A DNA stretch of 64,000 nucleotides from Oxyruncus cristatus (GCA_013399855.1 VXAY01007011.1:1162061-1226060); one strand, 5' to 3'; numbered from the stretch's first letter, positions 15,201 to 25,783 are shown. Notes: generated by a model not told the origin, from the letters alone. Numbers and translations are program-made.

Positions 15201-18200
15201 AAGTAGTCGAGTGTAAGCTGGGAGGTTGTTTTGTTCATATTACTTGAGAGGTCTGAAGTTTCTCCTTTGTTCCCATTTGATTTATTTCATTCTTGTAGTA
15301 CTTCGTAAGTGTGTTAACTTTTTTCTTGGTCACATGGCTTGTTTGCACATTATTGTGACATGACTCAATAAAGAGAAGATAAAGCTGTGAAGAGAATACT
15401 GACAAAAACTGCACCAAGAACTAGCCAAGCCAGTGGGATGTGATCATGACTTCAGTGGCCAAGCATTGGCAGGCTGGGTTACGTATTAAACACCAAGTTG
15501 TGACACGAAGTGATTCAGTAGCTGTCATTCTCCACTCATTCAGAAGTGCTTTGTCTTCTGACATAACAGTGAAAACTTCAATACCTCCAAAGGTTGAGTC
15601 AGAAGTAGAGTTCAAAAAGATAAAATGAAATTCCTACATTTACACGGACACATTTTCCGACAGTGATTTATGGCTTTCTTGCCCATCTTGAGTCATAGGC
15701 TGGGTGCAGTGTGGCCAGACCCAGAAACCTAGCCCTGAGTCAAGGAGTCATTATTAAATACTGTGGAGCCAATCACTTTTATTATAGTGTGCCTTGCCCT
15801 CCTTGCCCTCCAAGCACCTCTGGCCTACTGTGTGATGATTCATTAAGCCACAGAGAACTGCGGTGATTCTTGTCACCCACACTAACTCTTCCCCACAAAA
15901 AATATCACAAAGTAAATAGAGATTATGGAGTATAGTTTGAAGGAGGTCAAGATAGGGTCATGATCTCACACAACTCAAAATATGATATATTCAATTCATC
16001 TTAAAGTGTCCACAGTTTCAGATGCCTCCATAAGCTTCCAATTCTGCCTCAGTAACTCCTAATTGAAGGTATGATTGTGTAGTTGGTGTTAGACACAGCT
16101 GGAAACCAAAGACAGGCACAACAGTGTGTATGTGTGTTTTTGAGGTCAGAGAAGGGCATAGCCTCACGAAATTGATGTCTCTGCCAGCAGCCTTTTGGGG
16201 GAAGGGATTGGGTGGTGACGGCTGGTTTTTTTCATGTTCAGTTTCACTGCCACAACTTCAAACCGTGCTTCTAGGTGCCTGCATGACTGCTTGGATCCTA
16301 CCGATGAGCCTGTATCTGCAGCTCAGAAGTGTTGAAAATGCAGAGAAGAGGGAGGGTGGGCTGGGCAGATCACAGGCTCTATCTCTGTGGCTGCCATCCG
16401 CTGCTGAGTGGGAGTAGGAGGCTGTGAGGCAGCTCAGTATTCCCTGCAGAACAAAGCTTTCTGAAAAACAACTTGCTTAAAAATGCCTGAAGTATGAGAG
16501 ACTGCTGCTACACAATTCCTTCCCCATCTTCTCCAAACCACAGGGACAAAACTAAACCCAGTGAATCTTGGAGCCCTAAAGAACAGAGCTGCATGGCTGG
16601 GCAGCCATGGCAGGGCAAGAGGGCTGAAGTGAAAATCTTCCCTATGGAAGACTGGGACAATAAAGCAATCCCTACTTCTCCCCTCTCCAGCTGTCAGAGA
16701 GGCTTAGACGAGATGAAAGACAGAGTAATTGCTTAGTTATGTAAGGTGCAGCCAAAGTCTAGCAGATTGAGGCAGGTGTACCTACTGGGAGATCATCTGG
16801 AAAGCAGAGATGTGATGAGTGAGCCATTTAAACAAATTTTTGTCTGGCATAAAAACAGTTGTCCTGAGCAAGAAAAGGTGTCTGATCCTCAGATGGAATT
16901 CCTGTGTTTGGGATGGAAGAGCAAGGAATTCACCATGATTAGCCATGACAGTTTGAATGAGAGCAGGTTGCCACCAAGTCTGGCTGTAAAAACGAATCTT
17001 AACAAGGTGACTAGTAACCCTGAAATCAGATGCAGGCAAGTCTTTGTGTTGGTACAAACAGTTAATAAATGGTGGAAAAGGGGAGAGAGAAGTATTTGAC
17101 AAAAGGGTAGATGTTTCCTGCAGTGGGAGCAGGCAGACACTGGGGGAGAGCAAAACAATATGAAAGGAGCCACGTTGTGTTGCTGAGATACCTGGTTGAG
17201 GCAAGCCATTCACAGTCATCTCTCTCCTGACCACTTGGATTTGGTGCATTTCACCCAGTGAGTATCTAATAAAAATACTTTAAAAATTTTCCATAGATGA
17301 TACAGACCTGGCTGATTTGAAGCGGGAGCTGGAGACAAGTGGGGAATGCCACCGCCGGATTCCAAGCAGGTCTCTGTCCATTCCTACCAGGCCTCGGCCA
17401 CTTCAGCCGCCACAGAGGCCTCCACCTCCTGGTGAGTTTAACTTACTTTAATGCCGTGTTGGCCCCAGCTGAACGGGTTTTGCCTGGCATTTCTTGGTGA
17501 CACAGAAAGTAGTATCTTGTTCTGAAATGTAAGGCTGTTGAGGTACTTGCCTCCCAGCCTGTTTCAGCTTGAGTATGGCTGCTGTTAGTACTGGGAGAAG
17601 TTTGTCTCTAAAATGACAGATACTCCACAACAAAAGTGCCTTTAGTAAGGATAGAATGGCGTATATGCTTCACACTAACTCGTCACTCAGGTTAGTGAGT
17701 TGAGCAGCCACTTTGTGGCAATAAAAATATTGGTATTTATGCCTGCTGACTTCCAAAGTCACTGAGTGTTTTCTTACAGTTTCTTGGTTTCTGAATTTAT
17801 TGTAATTATACTTATAAAAAGCTTTGACAGAATACTTGTTCTGGACAATTTGTCCTTTCCTGCTTTGCAAGCAAATCTTGCTTGCTTTTGTGTTTATGAA
17901 AGAAATGTAAAGTGGCTTATGATTTTCAGTGAGGCACAAAGGGGAAGTGATGCTCTTTACCTAAGCTCTGCACACCTGAGATGCCATCAGTGCTGTGCTG
18001 CTCCTTTTTTATGGCTACTTCTGGATGAATGCTGATTGCTAGATCAGCAAGATCATCTTTGCTTTCTGTCTTAGAAGAGCTATACATCACGTTTTTTTTG
18101 CAGTCCAGAAATCTCTCTTTTGTGTACATTTTCCAGTCTTAAATTAAAGGTTCTCTCAAGGCTCACTGCTAGAAGGATTATTCCCATTCATTTCTGAGTC

Positions 18201-21200
18201 TGTTGCACAGAAGTGGCAACAGCAGTATCTGTATTTCTGTGCCTAGAATGCAATGTTAGTGCTCAACTGAGGTTGTCTAATTAATTAAATGGAAGTAAGA
18301 CTAACTAGGAAACTGCTTCCTGAAACAGTTCAAGATTTCAGCATTTTATTCTGTGTTGAGATTTATTTTTTTTCACCTTGTATTAGAGCAGTGACTGTTC
18401 AGCACATCACTCTGCCTAAAGTGTCTGACTCTTGGCACTCATGCAGAGGGACTCAAGGTCCTCAGTGTCCTGCAGGAAGGTCTTGCTTAATATGCTTGTC
18501 CGTGGAGGAGCAGGGAGGGTGACGGCATCTCTTCATCTCTTTTATTTATCACAAACAGTTTCCAAGCACATTGTTTTTGCTCCATTGCAGATAAAATGTT
18601 GTACCAGCTCTTGAATGTAAAAAGCTATTTTTATTCCTCTTTCAGCCGGAACATCAGGCAAAAAGTCCCCCTCAGATGGTTCCCTCTCTCCAGGAAGCCA
18701 TTCCACCTGCTCCATCCTGGCAACCGCAAAGCTGCTACCTGGAGCCCCTCAGCAGCCAGTGAGTCCTGCTGCTCAGCGTGGCCTCTTCCCCCTGTCTTCA
18801 ACTCTTCCATCTACACTGACACTGACCATCATGTACAGGATGCCCCTGTCATACAAGGAAGGAAGTCCATCACATGTCTGAGCTGAAAATGCTAAGATAA
18901 CTTCTAGTACTGTAATACTAGACTGTAGGCCCTGCTAGACACTAGAAAAAAGTTAATAAAGTGCCAGGAATTAGGAAGGCCAAAGAGGGAGTGAGAGAAT
19001 GAATAGTGCAAGGGCACTGTTGGTTTATTCCACGTCCTGCTTTCTGACAAATGCTAACGTGAATTTTCAGCACCATCATAATATGCTTTAATTCTTTTCT
19101 CACTTCCATTTTGATGGGCCATGATAGTAGCCAAACTGCAGGAAAAGTCTTGACCATTGCCAGCAAGGCTGTTAGTCCCCTAAAGAGACTAAGACCAGAA
19201 TGTGGAAACGCCTCCCCATTCCTATCTTGCTGGATGAGAACCCTAATGCATTGAACAAGGGATGGCTAAGGGACAAGCTGTGGCAGTCAGGCATTGGCCT
19301 GTCTGTCAGCTGGTAGCAAAAATGCAATGTTTGCCAAAAGATTAAGTTAATTTGTACTAAATTCTGAATTGCCACGGGCAAGAACAGAATTTTACAGCTG
19401 TATGATCTTAGCTGCAAAATTACAGGTATACGAGAAAAATCAGTTCTCTCAAGATTACTCATTCTCATATTTTTTTTTTAAAGCCTAAAGTCCGGACTGG
19501 AATAAGCAAACCTTACAATGTCAAGCAGATCAAAACAACCACAGCTGAGGAAGCAGAAGAAGCTATTAGATGTCTTATGGAAGCCAAAGGAGGTGAGCAC
19601 AGCTTTCTTACTGACTTCTAAAAATCTTTAAATAAAGAAAACTGTAGGTGTATTCATCCATCTCATCGTAGCCCAGATGCAGATATTTCTATTCAGAATT
19701 TCACCTGAACACATTCTTGCAAAACTGTACATTCTGTCAGTTCTGGTAATATTAACCTTTTTTGAAGATGATTAAAGTTTTATATTTTGTTGTAGAACCT
19801 GCTACTAGGAGCACCTTAGATTATTTATGTCCAGATTTAGTCAGAAAAATTAAAATATAAAGATGGGATCTTACTAAACGGATGGTGCCTATGTTAGCTC
19901 AGAGTTGCATAAAAGATATTTGCTGCTCTATTTAGTAAATGCTTACTATTCCAAGCAGAACTACAGAGCAAATACAGCTGCAGGAGAATTAACCTGGATT
20001 CTGTTCACATTTGGACAGCAAGTATAGTTGTAACCTAGATAGAAGCTTGCACCACTTCAGCTTGAATAGCTAAGCTAACAGGCTCCTCTGTGTTTAGGCT
20101 CTCTATCAAGTCCCTGGAGAAGAGAGCCTTTTGCAAGGGCAAGTTGAAGCAGGAAACTAGCTTAGGTACTGTGAATGTACCCTCCAGGGTTGCACGCAAT
20201 CTTCCTGCTAATGCTGCATGAATGAGAATGGCTACCTGAGTTTGCAAGACTCTCAGTTTAGGAGAAAAACATCCCTTTTTCATTTATAAATAGAACAAAT
20301 GTAGTCTGGACTAATTCCATTTATTTAGAAATACCATAAAGGCATAAATCCTTCTGTTTGTTCTTCAGTGCTGTTCATTTCATTTCGAAATCAGATTTAC
20401 TTCCCATTACTTTTGAAATTCACGTTAAGCATTTCTCATGGTGTGGGTGAGAAAACTAGTCTGGTCAGCACCACTTTCAGTCCCTAATGTTGTACCACAA
20501 GTTGGCAGTTACAGTTCTTACCAAAGTACTCTACAAGACATGCCTGGTATCATTATCTTGACTTTTCAGATTGGGGCAAAAGGAGACTCAGGACTTGAGG
20601 CCAGAACTCCTGAACCCCCAGCCAGTGTTTTTTAAACTTGGCCAAATGGTGGCACAGTACTGCTAGTTCGGCATAAAATTATTTTAGGCAGGAGTTTTTC
20701 CCTAACAGCTTATTATTACAAACATGACAGAATTGCAAAGGTCTGTGCTTATTTCTAAAACCTACCTTCTTGGCCTGAGTCAGCCTTTTAGGCCTGAACA
20801 TTTTGGGAAAGATGATTGTGAAAGAAAATATCTTGAAGCTACATTCTGATGAGGCTGAGATGCCATATTTGGTTTTGCTTTTCAGGACTACAGGAAGATG
20901 CAGTAAAGCCTGTTCCAAGCAGAAACCAGACTTTCACGAAACCCGAGCCTCTTCCCAGCATCCCAAAGTCAGCATCATTTCAAGGGTTGCAGGCAGGACC
21001 AGTGCCTGTGCCTCACCGTCCACCACCCAAAGTTCCAACTCCGAAGAAGCCGGTACCCCTGCAAAGGACCGGCGTCAAGGTGGAAAACGTAAGATAGTTA
21101 CAGCCAAGTGCATCCAGCCTCCATCACACTGTGTGAACGATGGCAGGAGGGGTGGGCTGTTAAACAGTTTGTATGAAGTCCCGTCACGTCAGCAGGCACT

Positions 21201-23706
21201 GAAGTGATTTTGCATAAAATGTAAGATCGGAAAGAGAGCCATATTCAGCTTTTCTGTTTGCCAGTCCATTCTCTTAAATCCTGAGAAGGTTTAGACAAAC
21301 CAGAAAAAAGTTAACAAAATCTAAGACTCACCTCTTCTTCATCACAGTGTTTACTTTTGACCATGAGTGATTTACTCTGTAATGACTTGAGGCAGCTTCT
21401 TCATCTGTTCTGCATCCTGTGTCCTCACTTTTCTTTCACACCTTGTAATGGGATTCAGCCTTTCTATTTGAATTCTGGAGTCTACTCAAGAGTTGAGGTT
21501 CTTAAGAATACAAACCTGTAGGTGTTCAGGTTTTAATCTCTGTCAGGTCTCTACAGTGAAGATAACACTTCACCTCTAGAGCTGCTGAAATGATTATTTA
21601 ATGTTGAAAGCAATTTAAGTACCAGAGAAAGACAAATATAACCTTTTATATTCTTCCTTTAACAGAACCTCTGCTAAGAAAGCTCTATTCTGAGTTGTTA
21701 GGGCTCCTGCCTTACCTTCCTTTATTAAAGGCATTCACCCCTTCTCTATAATGGACTTTGTTACTGCCATCTTTACTTATTTTGTGAATCTGCTAAAAAC
21801 CAAAAAACAAACCCAAACCAAACAAAAACCAACCAACCAAAAACAAAACAAAAAACCCCCAACCAAACAAAAAAAATCAAAACATNNNNNNNNNNNNNNN
21901 NAACACATGCCAAGTAGTGGTCAGTTTGTTTTGTCGCCATTCCCAGGTCACTCCTGAAAGGTGCTGAGAGGGATTGCTATTTTGGTGTTAGTTATTTGAG
22001 AGCTTCTGCAGGAATAGATCCATTTCACTTTGACTCTGTTTTCAAATTCCACTCTTTCCTCTGAGGGAGGTCAGATGGGAGTTGTGTACTTGAAAACTTG
22101 TACCCAATCCACCTCGCTAAAAGAACATGCAGTCAAGTTTAGGCAACTTAACAACAGCATATAGATAGAAGTGGCAGGGGATATGTCCATCGTGAAATAC
22201 AGACTAAATATTTTGCCTGCATTAGAATTATATTTTGATACTATGCAAGAGTAATAAAGAATTTAAATGCATGCATTCAATCACACCAAGTGTGAGAAAT
22301 CTGAAGGAGCCCTTGCCCTCTTAGTCTGAGCTGGGCTCATTATTTATATATTTTTAAGTGGTGGATATATGCTAGACTGTACCTTGAGAACTTACTTTAA
22401 TCTTCAGTTTCTAGCACCAGTGAGACAGGGCAGAGCCATTAATGCATTCATTGAGTTGGTATAAGCTAATTGTCCTTCAGTCTTATCTATCAGGATGTAC
22501 CCAAAGACATGTGCCCATTAATTTAGGCCTCCCTATGCAATCTTGCTTAAATAATATTAGTCAGTGAAGAGATGTCACAAATAAATAACTCTTCACAGAA
22601 CTGTGTTAATTTGGCCCACAGCAAAATCCTAATGTGAAAGGGAGACGATCGGAAAGAGATGATTTCCTCATGCAGGGAGTTAACAGGCTGTCCTGAAATA
22701 GCTCTCTGTAAATGAACACGGGTGCAAGGCACGATGCATGAGCACAGAGTGCAGCAGGTACAGTGTAGAACTGTGCTGTCAAGCCTCCTGTTTGTACTGC
22801 CTTTTTTTTTTCCAGGACAGTCAGTTTCTCTTAGTTATGCCATCAATAAGACTTGCACCAGTAGTGACTCGAACTCTAAGGTACCCATTTTTTCTCACAT
22901 TTCTTCTTCCTTTTCCCCCTCAGGCCACGTCTACAGAAGAGCAGTTTGACCAACAGACAGTACAGTCTCCTTTTGGCTTGCTAGAGCCCCATCTAGAAGA
23001 TGGAGCTATTCTTTGTCCAACCAAGATCACTCCAGTCCCTAAACCCAGAACACCACAAGCTGGGAAGCCTCAGGAGAGCCGGGGAAGCAGTGAAAGGCAG
23101 CCCTGCTCAGCAAGCATGGCTGAGGCCATTGTACTGCCTCCCCAGAGCATTCCCTTTGCCCCAAAGGTGCCACCACGAAGGAAGAAGTCTGCTCCTGCAG
23201 CTTTTCATCTGCAAGTTCTCCAGAGCCGTGACAGCCCACTTTTTAGTGGGTCAGTGTTCAACTCCAACAACAACAACACTGGGTCCTGCCCCCAGACTGA
23301 TGTCCTTGCTCGCTCAGCTCCTACAGCCTCCACCAGCCCAGAAAACAGCACAGCTAAACTGCTGACACCAGCTGCTGTGGAACTGATGGCTAATCTCCAG
23401 GGCCTTCCTATACCAGCAGGCCAGAATCCACAACGCTTGGACACCAGCTCCCTTCCAGAGAACACCAGTCTTTTGGACCTGGACATGCATTCTTCCTGCC
23501 CTCTTTCCATACAAGCAATATCAGCTACTGCTCCAGCACACACTTCAGAGAATTTAAAACACCCCAACCTGAAAGATTTCAGTCACTGGGTTACATTTAG
23601 TGATGACGAAGACAGCAGTGCATTATCAGAAGGGTTCAACAAACTGCTTGTCTTAGAAAAAAACAAAAATACCTTGATGAAGACAAATACTGATTTCAAG
23701 TTGTAA
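142..23706 (+). CDS. SYNJ2: Synaptojanin-2, 3' part (15 coding exons, 5' truncated by window)
   Basis: Phosphoinositide phosphatase that removes the 5-phosphate from PI(4,5)P2 and related lipids at membranes, in endocytosis and vesicle trafficking. Fifteen exons with GT/AG borders join in phase to about 926 codons ending at TAA 23704-23706. In order they give the C-terminal half of the inositol 5-phosphatase domain (FWCGDFNYR at 6401-6427, PAWTDRVLW at 6847-6873, SDHR at 9500-9510), an RRM-like domain (exons at 11296, 12769 and 14096), an acidic linker, and a proline-rich tail with PVPKPRTP and [19 protein letters not shown]. The tail fits SYNJ2 better than SYNJ1, and the SERAC1-GTF2H5 neighbours settle the paralogue. 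The Sac1 domain and start codon lie left of the window. The human protein is about 1,500 residues, so roughly the last 60% is present. The coding exons are intact. The acceptor of the last exon is discussed separately. Confidence 0.95.
227..1488 (+). other. SYNJ2 intron
   Basis: A/C-rich tract near its start, otherwise unique-looking AT-rich sequence. No gene seen. Confidence 0.8.
232..361. repeat. A/C-rich low-complexity tract (CCAAA)n
   Basis: Repeated AACCAAACC units beginning five bases after the splice donor at 227. CA-rich RNA of this kind is a known hnRNP L ligand; a splicing role here is inference. Confidence 0.8.
1489..1629 (+). CDS. SYNJ2: SYNJ2 exon: 5-phosphatase domain
   Basis: Acceptor ttgttccag, donor cag|gtaaaa. 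With the split Ser codon it reads [20 protein letters not shown] and ends [11 protein letters not shown], the family block before the conserved [11 protein letters not shown] of the next exon. 141 bases, phase kept. Confidence 0.95.
1630..4418 (+). other. SYNJ2 intron
   Basis: A second ACCAAACC-type tract follows the donor (1637-1690). The part 1690-2120 is somewhat GC-richer and open on both strands but unrecognised. Nothing else seen. Confidence 0.8.
4419..4611 (+). CDS. SYNJ2: SYNJ2 exon: 5-phosphatase domain, GNKGAV motif
   Basis: Acceptor with a long T run (tttttttttttaatacag), donor atg|gtaagt. It encodes [20 protein letters not shown], then [10 protein letters not shown] and [12 protein letters not shown]. 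The GNKG and SHLTAG motifs are 5-phosphatase signatures. Confidence 0.96.
4612..6370 (+). other. SYNJ2 intron
   Basis: No repeat family or gene recognised. A short G-rich run lies at 5817-5842. Confidence 0.75.
6371..6529 (+). CDS. SYNJ2: SYNJ2 exon: 5-phosphatase signature FWCGDFNYR
   Basis: Acceptor ctgaactag, donor aaa|gtaagg, exactly 53 codons in phase 0. It carries [20 protein letters not shown]. The WxGDxNYR motif (6401-6427) has the Asp and Asn of the magnesium-dependent catalytic centre of type II inositol 5-phosphatases. Confidence 0.97.
6748..6904 (+). CDS. SYNJ2: SYNJ2 exon: 5-phosphatase signature PAWTDRVLW
   Basis: Acceptor ttttaatag, donor cag|gtgcgt. It reads [20 protein letters not shown], then [18 protein letters not shown]. 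The P(A)WTDRVLW block is the second hallmark of the family. A CR1 LINE begins about 36 bases past this donor. Confidence 0.97.
6905..9392 (+). other. SYNJ2 intron with CR1
   Basis: Holds the CR1 at 6940-7496 and a small perfect hairpin at 7702-7724 (9-base arms ATTCTGTTG/CAACAGAAT). The rest is unremarkable. Confidence 0.8.
6940..7496 (+). mobile_element. CR1 LINE, 5'-truncated
   Basis: Typical avian CR1 3' part: CTGGTGCAGCCTCGCTTTGA, then the conserved GAGGAGCAGCTGAGG, CTTGGTCTGTTCAGCCTGGA and the tail GGTCCCTTCCAACTCAGCAT ending TTGTGATTTTGTGA. It lies in the SYNJ2 intron, sense to the gene, about 36 bases past the exon donor at 6905. Peptide remnants are broken by stops. Confidence 0.93.
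9393..9510 (+). CDS. SYNJ2: SYNJ2 exon: end of 5-phosphatase domain, SDHR
   Basis: Acceptor cctgcatag, donor cag|gtaaag. It encodes [20 protein letters not shown] and [13 protein letters not shown]. The Ser-Asp-His-Arg motif supplies the catalytic histidine at the domain end, and Arg is split with the next exon. Confidence 0.96.
11296..11514 (+). CDS. SYNJ2: SYNJ2 exon: start of RRM-like (DUF1866) domain
   Basis: Acceptor ttgtgtag, donor cag|gtaagt. It begins [20 protein letters not shown], closing the phosphatase fold, then enters the RRM-like domain ([32 protein letters not shown]). The beta-alpha-beta pattern matches the synaptojanin-specific RRM. Confidence 0.95.
12632..12682. repeat. 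(TA)n/(CA)n microsatellite
   Basis: Alternating TATATA and ACACAC units in the SYNJ2 intron, about 85 bases before the exon at 12769. Confidence 0.85.
12769..12847 (+). CDS. SYNJ2: SYNJ2 exon: RRM-like domain
   Basis: Acceptor ttcactag, donor aaa|gtaaga. It encodes [20 protein letters not shown], then DIDGVK, the RNP-type beta strand and second helix of the RRM-like fold. Confidence 0.94.
14096..14264 (+). CDS. SYNJ2: SYNJ2 exon: end of RRM-like domain and linker
   Basis: Acceptor ttgcattag, donor aag|gtaagc. It reads [20 protein letters not shown], the last strand of the RRM-like domain, and then a Ser/Asp-rich linker ([12 protein letters not shown]). Confidence 0.94.
14673..14792 (+). CDS. 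SYNJ2: SYNJ2 exon: acidic linker
   Basis: Acceptor ttttaatccag, donor aag|gtaaag. It encodes [20 protein letters not shown] and continues acidic to NPRLYK. Phase is kept on both sides. Confidence 0.9.
17297..17431 (+). CDS. SYNJ2: SYNJ2 exon: start of proline-rich tail
   Basis: Acceptor ttttccatag, donor ctg|gtgagt. It encodes [17 protein letters not shown], then basic [12 protein letters not shown] and [12 protein letters not shown]3-ligand-like polyproline as in the synaptojanin tail. Confidence 0.92.
18646..18758 (+). CDS. SYNJ2: SYNJ2 exon: Ser/Pro-rich tail, LLPGAPQQP
   Basis: Acceptor attcctctttcag, donor cca|gtgagt. It encodes [20 protein letters not shown] and [22 protein letters not shown] is a block I recall as conserved in human SYNJ2. 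Confidence 0.92.
19484..19592 (+). CDS. SYNJ2: SYNJ2 exon: [15 protein letters not shown] block
   Basis: Acceptor with T9 (ttttttttaaag), donor gag|gtgagc. It encodes [20 protein letters not shown] and [16 protein letters not shown]. This block is highly conserved in SYNJ2 and helps fix the paralogue. Confidence 0.94.
20886..21088 (+). CDS. SYNJ2: SYNJ2 exon: proline-rich tail
   Basis: Acceptor gcttttcag, donor aac|gtaaga, phase 0 at its end. It encodes several PxxP runs ([26 protein letters not shown]) and ends [10 protein letters not shown]. Confidence 0.92.
21089..22923 (+). other. Last SYNJ2 intron
   Basis: Holds the A/C-rich tract and 16-N gap, and near its end an extra acceptor (AG at 22814-22815) with its own T10 tract. 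Confidence 0.75.
21797..21901. repeat. A/C-rich low-complexity tract ending in an assembly gap
   Basis: (CAAAA)/(CCAAA) units in the last SYNJ2 intron, followed by 16 N at 21886-21901. The gap size is unknown, and the repeat probably caused the break. Confidence 0.85.
22924..23706 (+). CDS. SYNJ2: SYNJ2 terminal coding exon
   Basis: Acceptor ttccttttccccctcag, then [14 protein letters not shown], which corresponds to human EEQFEQQTV. It holds [33 protein letters not shown] and near the end [19 protein letters not shown], and stops at TAA 23704-23706. 260 codons plus stop. The frame is also open upstream to another acceptor at 22815, so a form longer by 36 codons is possible. The direct junction is preferred because the extra stretch is a read-through of a pyrimidine tract. 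Confidence 0.9.
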   Translation, partial: ATSTEEQFDQQTVQSPFGLLEPHLEDGAILCPTKITPVPKPRTPQAGKPQESRGSSERQPCSASMAEAIVLPPQSIPFAPKVPPRRKKSAPAAFHLQVLQSRDSPLFSGSVFNSNNNNTGSCPQTDVLARSAPTASTSPENSTAKLLTPAAVELMANLQGLPIPAGQNPQRLDTSSLPENTSLLDLDMHSSCPLSIQAISATAPAHTSENLKHPNLKDFSHWVTFSDDEDSSALSEGFNKLLVLEKNKNTLMKTNTDFKL

Positions 23707-24085
23707 AATTTTGCCTCCTTAATGTTCCTACAGAAATCATAATTATGATGCAAAATAAAAAATGAAACTTTTTTATTTAATGAAATAGATCATCTGTCCA
23801 TGCTACATTTCATTTTCATGTTTAAAGATAAAGATACGGCCCCTGGAGGGAAGTATATAGAGTACATACAGCCTAACATTATCCACAGCTTGTTTGACAA
23901 ATTCTTTATTCTAAGTTATTTCTTTTTATTAATCCATCTTAAGATGTTTTATTTCATTTTGGGTACGAATCATATGTAAGAACATGTAATGATGTATGGA
24001 AAAAAAGACATTAAGAAAAACATTTTCCTGTGTAATTTATATTTTAATCAATTGTTTGAAATAAAGCATCCTTACCTCAAATAGT
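23707..24085 (+). other. SYNJ2: SYNJ2 3' UTR
   Basis: AT-rich sequence after the stop codon. AATAAA occurs at 23754-23759, only 50 bases past the stop, and again at 24060-24065. The second gives a more ordinary 3' UTR of roughly 370 bases. The exact cleavage site is not visible. Confidence 0.6.
24060..24065 (+). terminator. Poly(A) signal AATAAA, probable SYNJ2 3' end
   Basis: Exact AATAAA about 355 bases after the SYNJ2 stop. A more proximal AATAAA lies at 23754-23759, so both short and longer 3' ends are possible. Confidence 0.5.
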
Positions 24086-25783
24086 TAGACTGCCACAGTT
24101 ATTCTGGAATGAACATCCAAAAGGGGAATGTACACCAGTATAAGGACAGCAGTAACACTCGTGTTGCTCTGCTACTTAAGCTTCCGCTGTGGAAACAAGG
24201 CTCAGGCATATCTTCTTGTAGATCTTTACCAGTGGCCGTGTTGGCAGCACTTACCTCGTTAGACACATTCCTCTTTGGAAGTAAAATGAGTGGTGTGTAC
24301 TACTTCCTGGATATAAAGCAGAATCAGGAGAGGTGGTGCCTGGGACCAGGAGGAAATGCCTGGTCTTATGCCAAAGCAGTGACCCCCTGTATTACAACAG
24401 ATGTTAAGTGCTGTGCTGTTCATGACACTGTGGTAACAAGCCTCAGCTATGCCAGAAAGCTTGGGCTGCCTCTCAAAACATTGCTCTGAACTACAGTGAG
24501 CTCAAAATCAGCCCTAGCTGGTCTTCTACAATTCCAAAAGTCACCTGCTTTTTGGTCACAAGCCCATGTCCAACAACATACTTTGCAGGGAAATAGCACT
24601 TGGACAATGACAGTCCCTTTTGGAAGAAATGGTACAACCTGCTTGTATATTGTCTATGCAAATCCTGAAGAAATATGGTGAACAGTTGAGACCATCCACT
24701 GACACAGTCACTGACTTACTGATGTCTTATGCTAAAGGCAGTTTAGCAATTCAGTAGTTGTGTCCCTGTTCCCATTCCGTGTCTTCATAAGCAAATGCCA
24801 TGTCAGTATTTTATTTCCACAGTGCAGATGTGAAAAGAGCTGATCCTGGAACCTAAATGTGTCCTGCTCTAGCTGCACAGGCTTTTGCCTTGCCTTTGGG
24901 GTAAAACCGCACAAGATAGATGCCATTTGTACAAAGCAGGCAGCTAAAAAGGATAAACAGATTGCAACTTGTCATGGTAACTTGTTAAGAGAAGCATCAA
25001 GATCTTTTATTATTAAAGGGAGTATTTTTAAGCAGTTGGTGAAGCTGAAAAAAACCCCTCATTTGGAAATTTTTTCAGAAAAGATGCATTTAAAAAGGGT
25101 GGGGGTTTTTTCCCATAGGAAGATGAATTGGCTTGTTCTCAGCTTCCTGGACACTGTGAATTCAACCATTTTTTTCCTTGTAATGCCTACCTATTTCACT
25201 GCCATTGCCAAATTTTGAACACAAGGCATCTTGCAAGAGAGGATGCTGCCTTTGTCTGAGTACCTGTCATCCTCCTCTGCTCTCTCGTTTGCCAGACACT
25301 TAAAAAAAAAATCCCCCAAACCTTCTAAGGCCAAGCCCATAAAACCCAGTGCTAAGCTTCTTATATGAGTGTCAGTTTAACATGGCAGCAGGCTGGTGAA
25401 TAACGCTAAAGTAAGATAATCGTTTCCCTACAAGATGACACAGAGCCTTTGCCTCTTCGTCCTCCTTTAAAAAAAAAATACAGTGAATATTTATGGGCAC
25501 ATCTCAGTATAAAACATTATGAGCAGTAAAAAAGAAAGAGTACGTTATATGACCATATCCAACATTTTCTGCAAAGATAATTAACAGCTCTAGGACAGCT
25601 AATTTACATGTTAATGAAAGTGTTAGCAGGAAAGCCAATTAAATTGGATTTATACAAGTCAAATAAAATCTGCTTTATTACTCTCCTTGAATAAGAGACG
25701 GATGTGGCCTTTAGCATTATATCTTACGTCTATGTATATGGCAAGCTGCCCATTAAAGTATGAATCCCAGCAGCTAGCTGGTT

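Larger units (their letters stand above)
12848..17296 (+). other. Three SYNJ2 introns (exons at 14096 and 14673 within)
   Basis: The last intron (14793-17296) has overlapping open frames on both strands at 16494-17249 that match no family I know. No repeat recognised. Confidence 0.7.
17432..20885 (+). other. Three SYNJ2 introns (exons at 18646 and 19484 within)
   Basis: Nothing beyond ordinary intron sequence is visible. Confidence 0.7.

Noticed and set aside
16494..17249. Overlapping open frames on both strands (80, 117 and 155 codons) in a SYNJ2 intron
   Set aside because: Open on both strands at once, no recognisable motif, no phase-compatible splice sites that improve SYNJ2. Most likely composition.
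22881..22923. Possible 43-base intron (gtaccc ... ccctcag) inside the last SYNJ2 exon
   Set aside because: Too short for vertebrate splicing, and removal would shift the frame to an early stop. The AG is better read as the main acceptor from the upstream donor.
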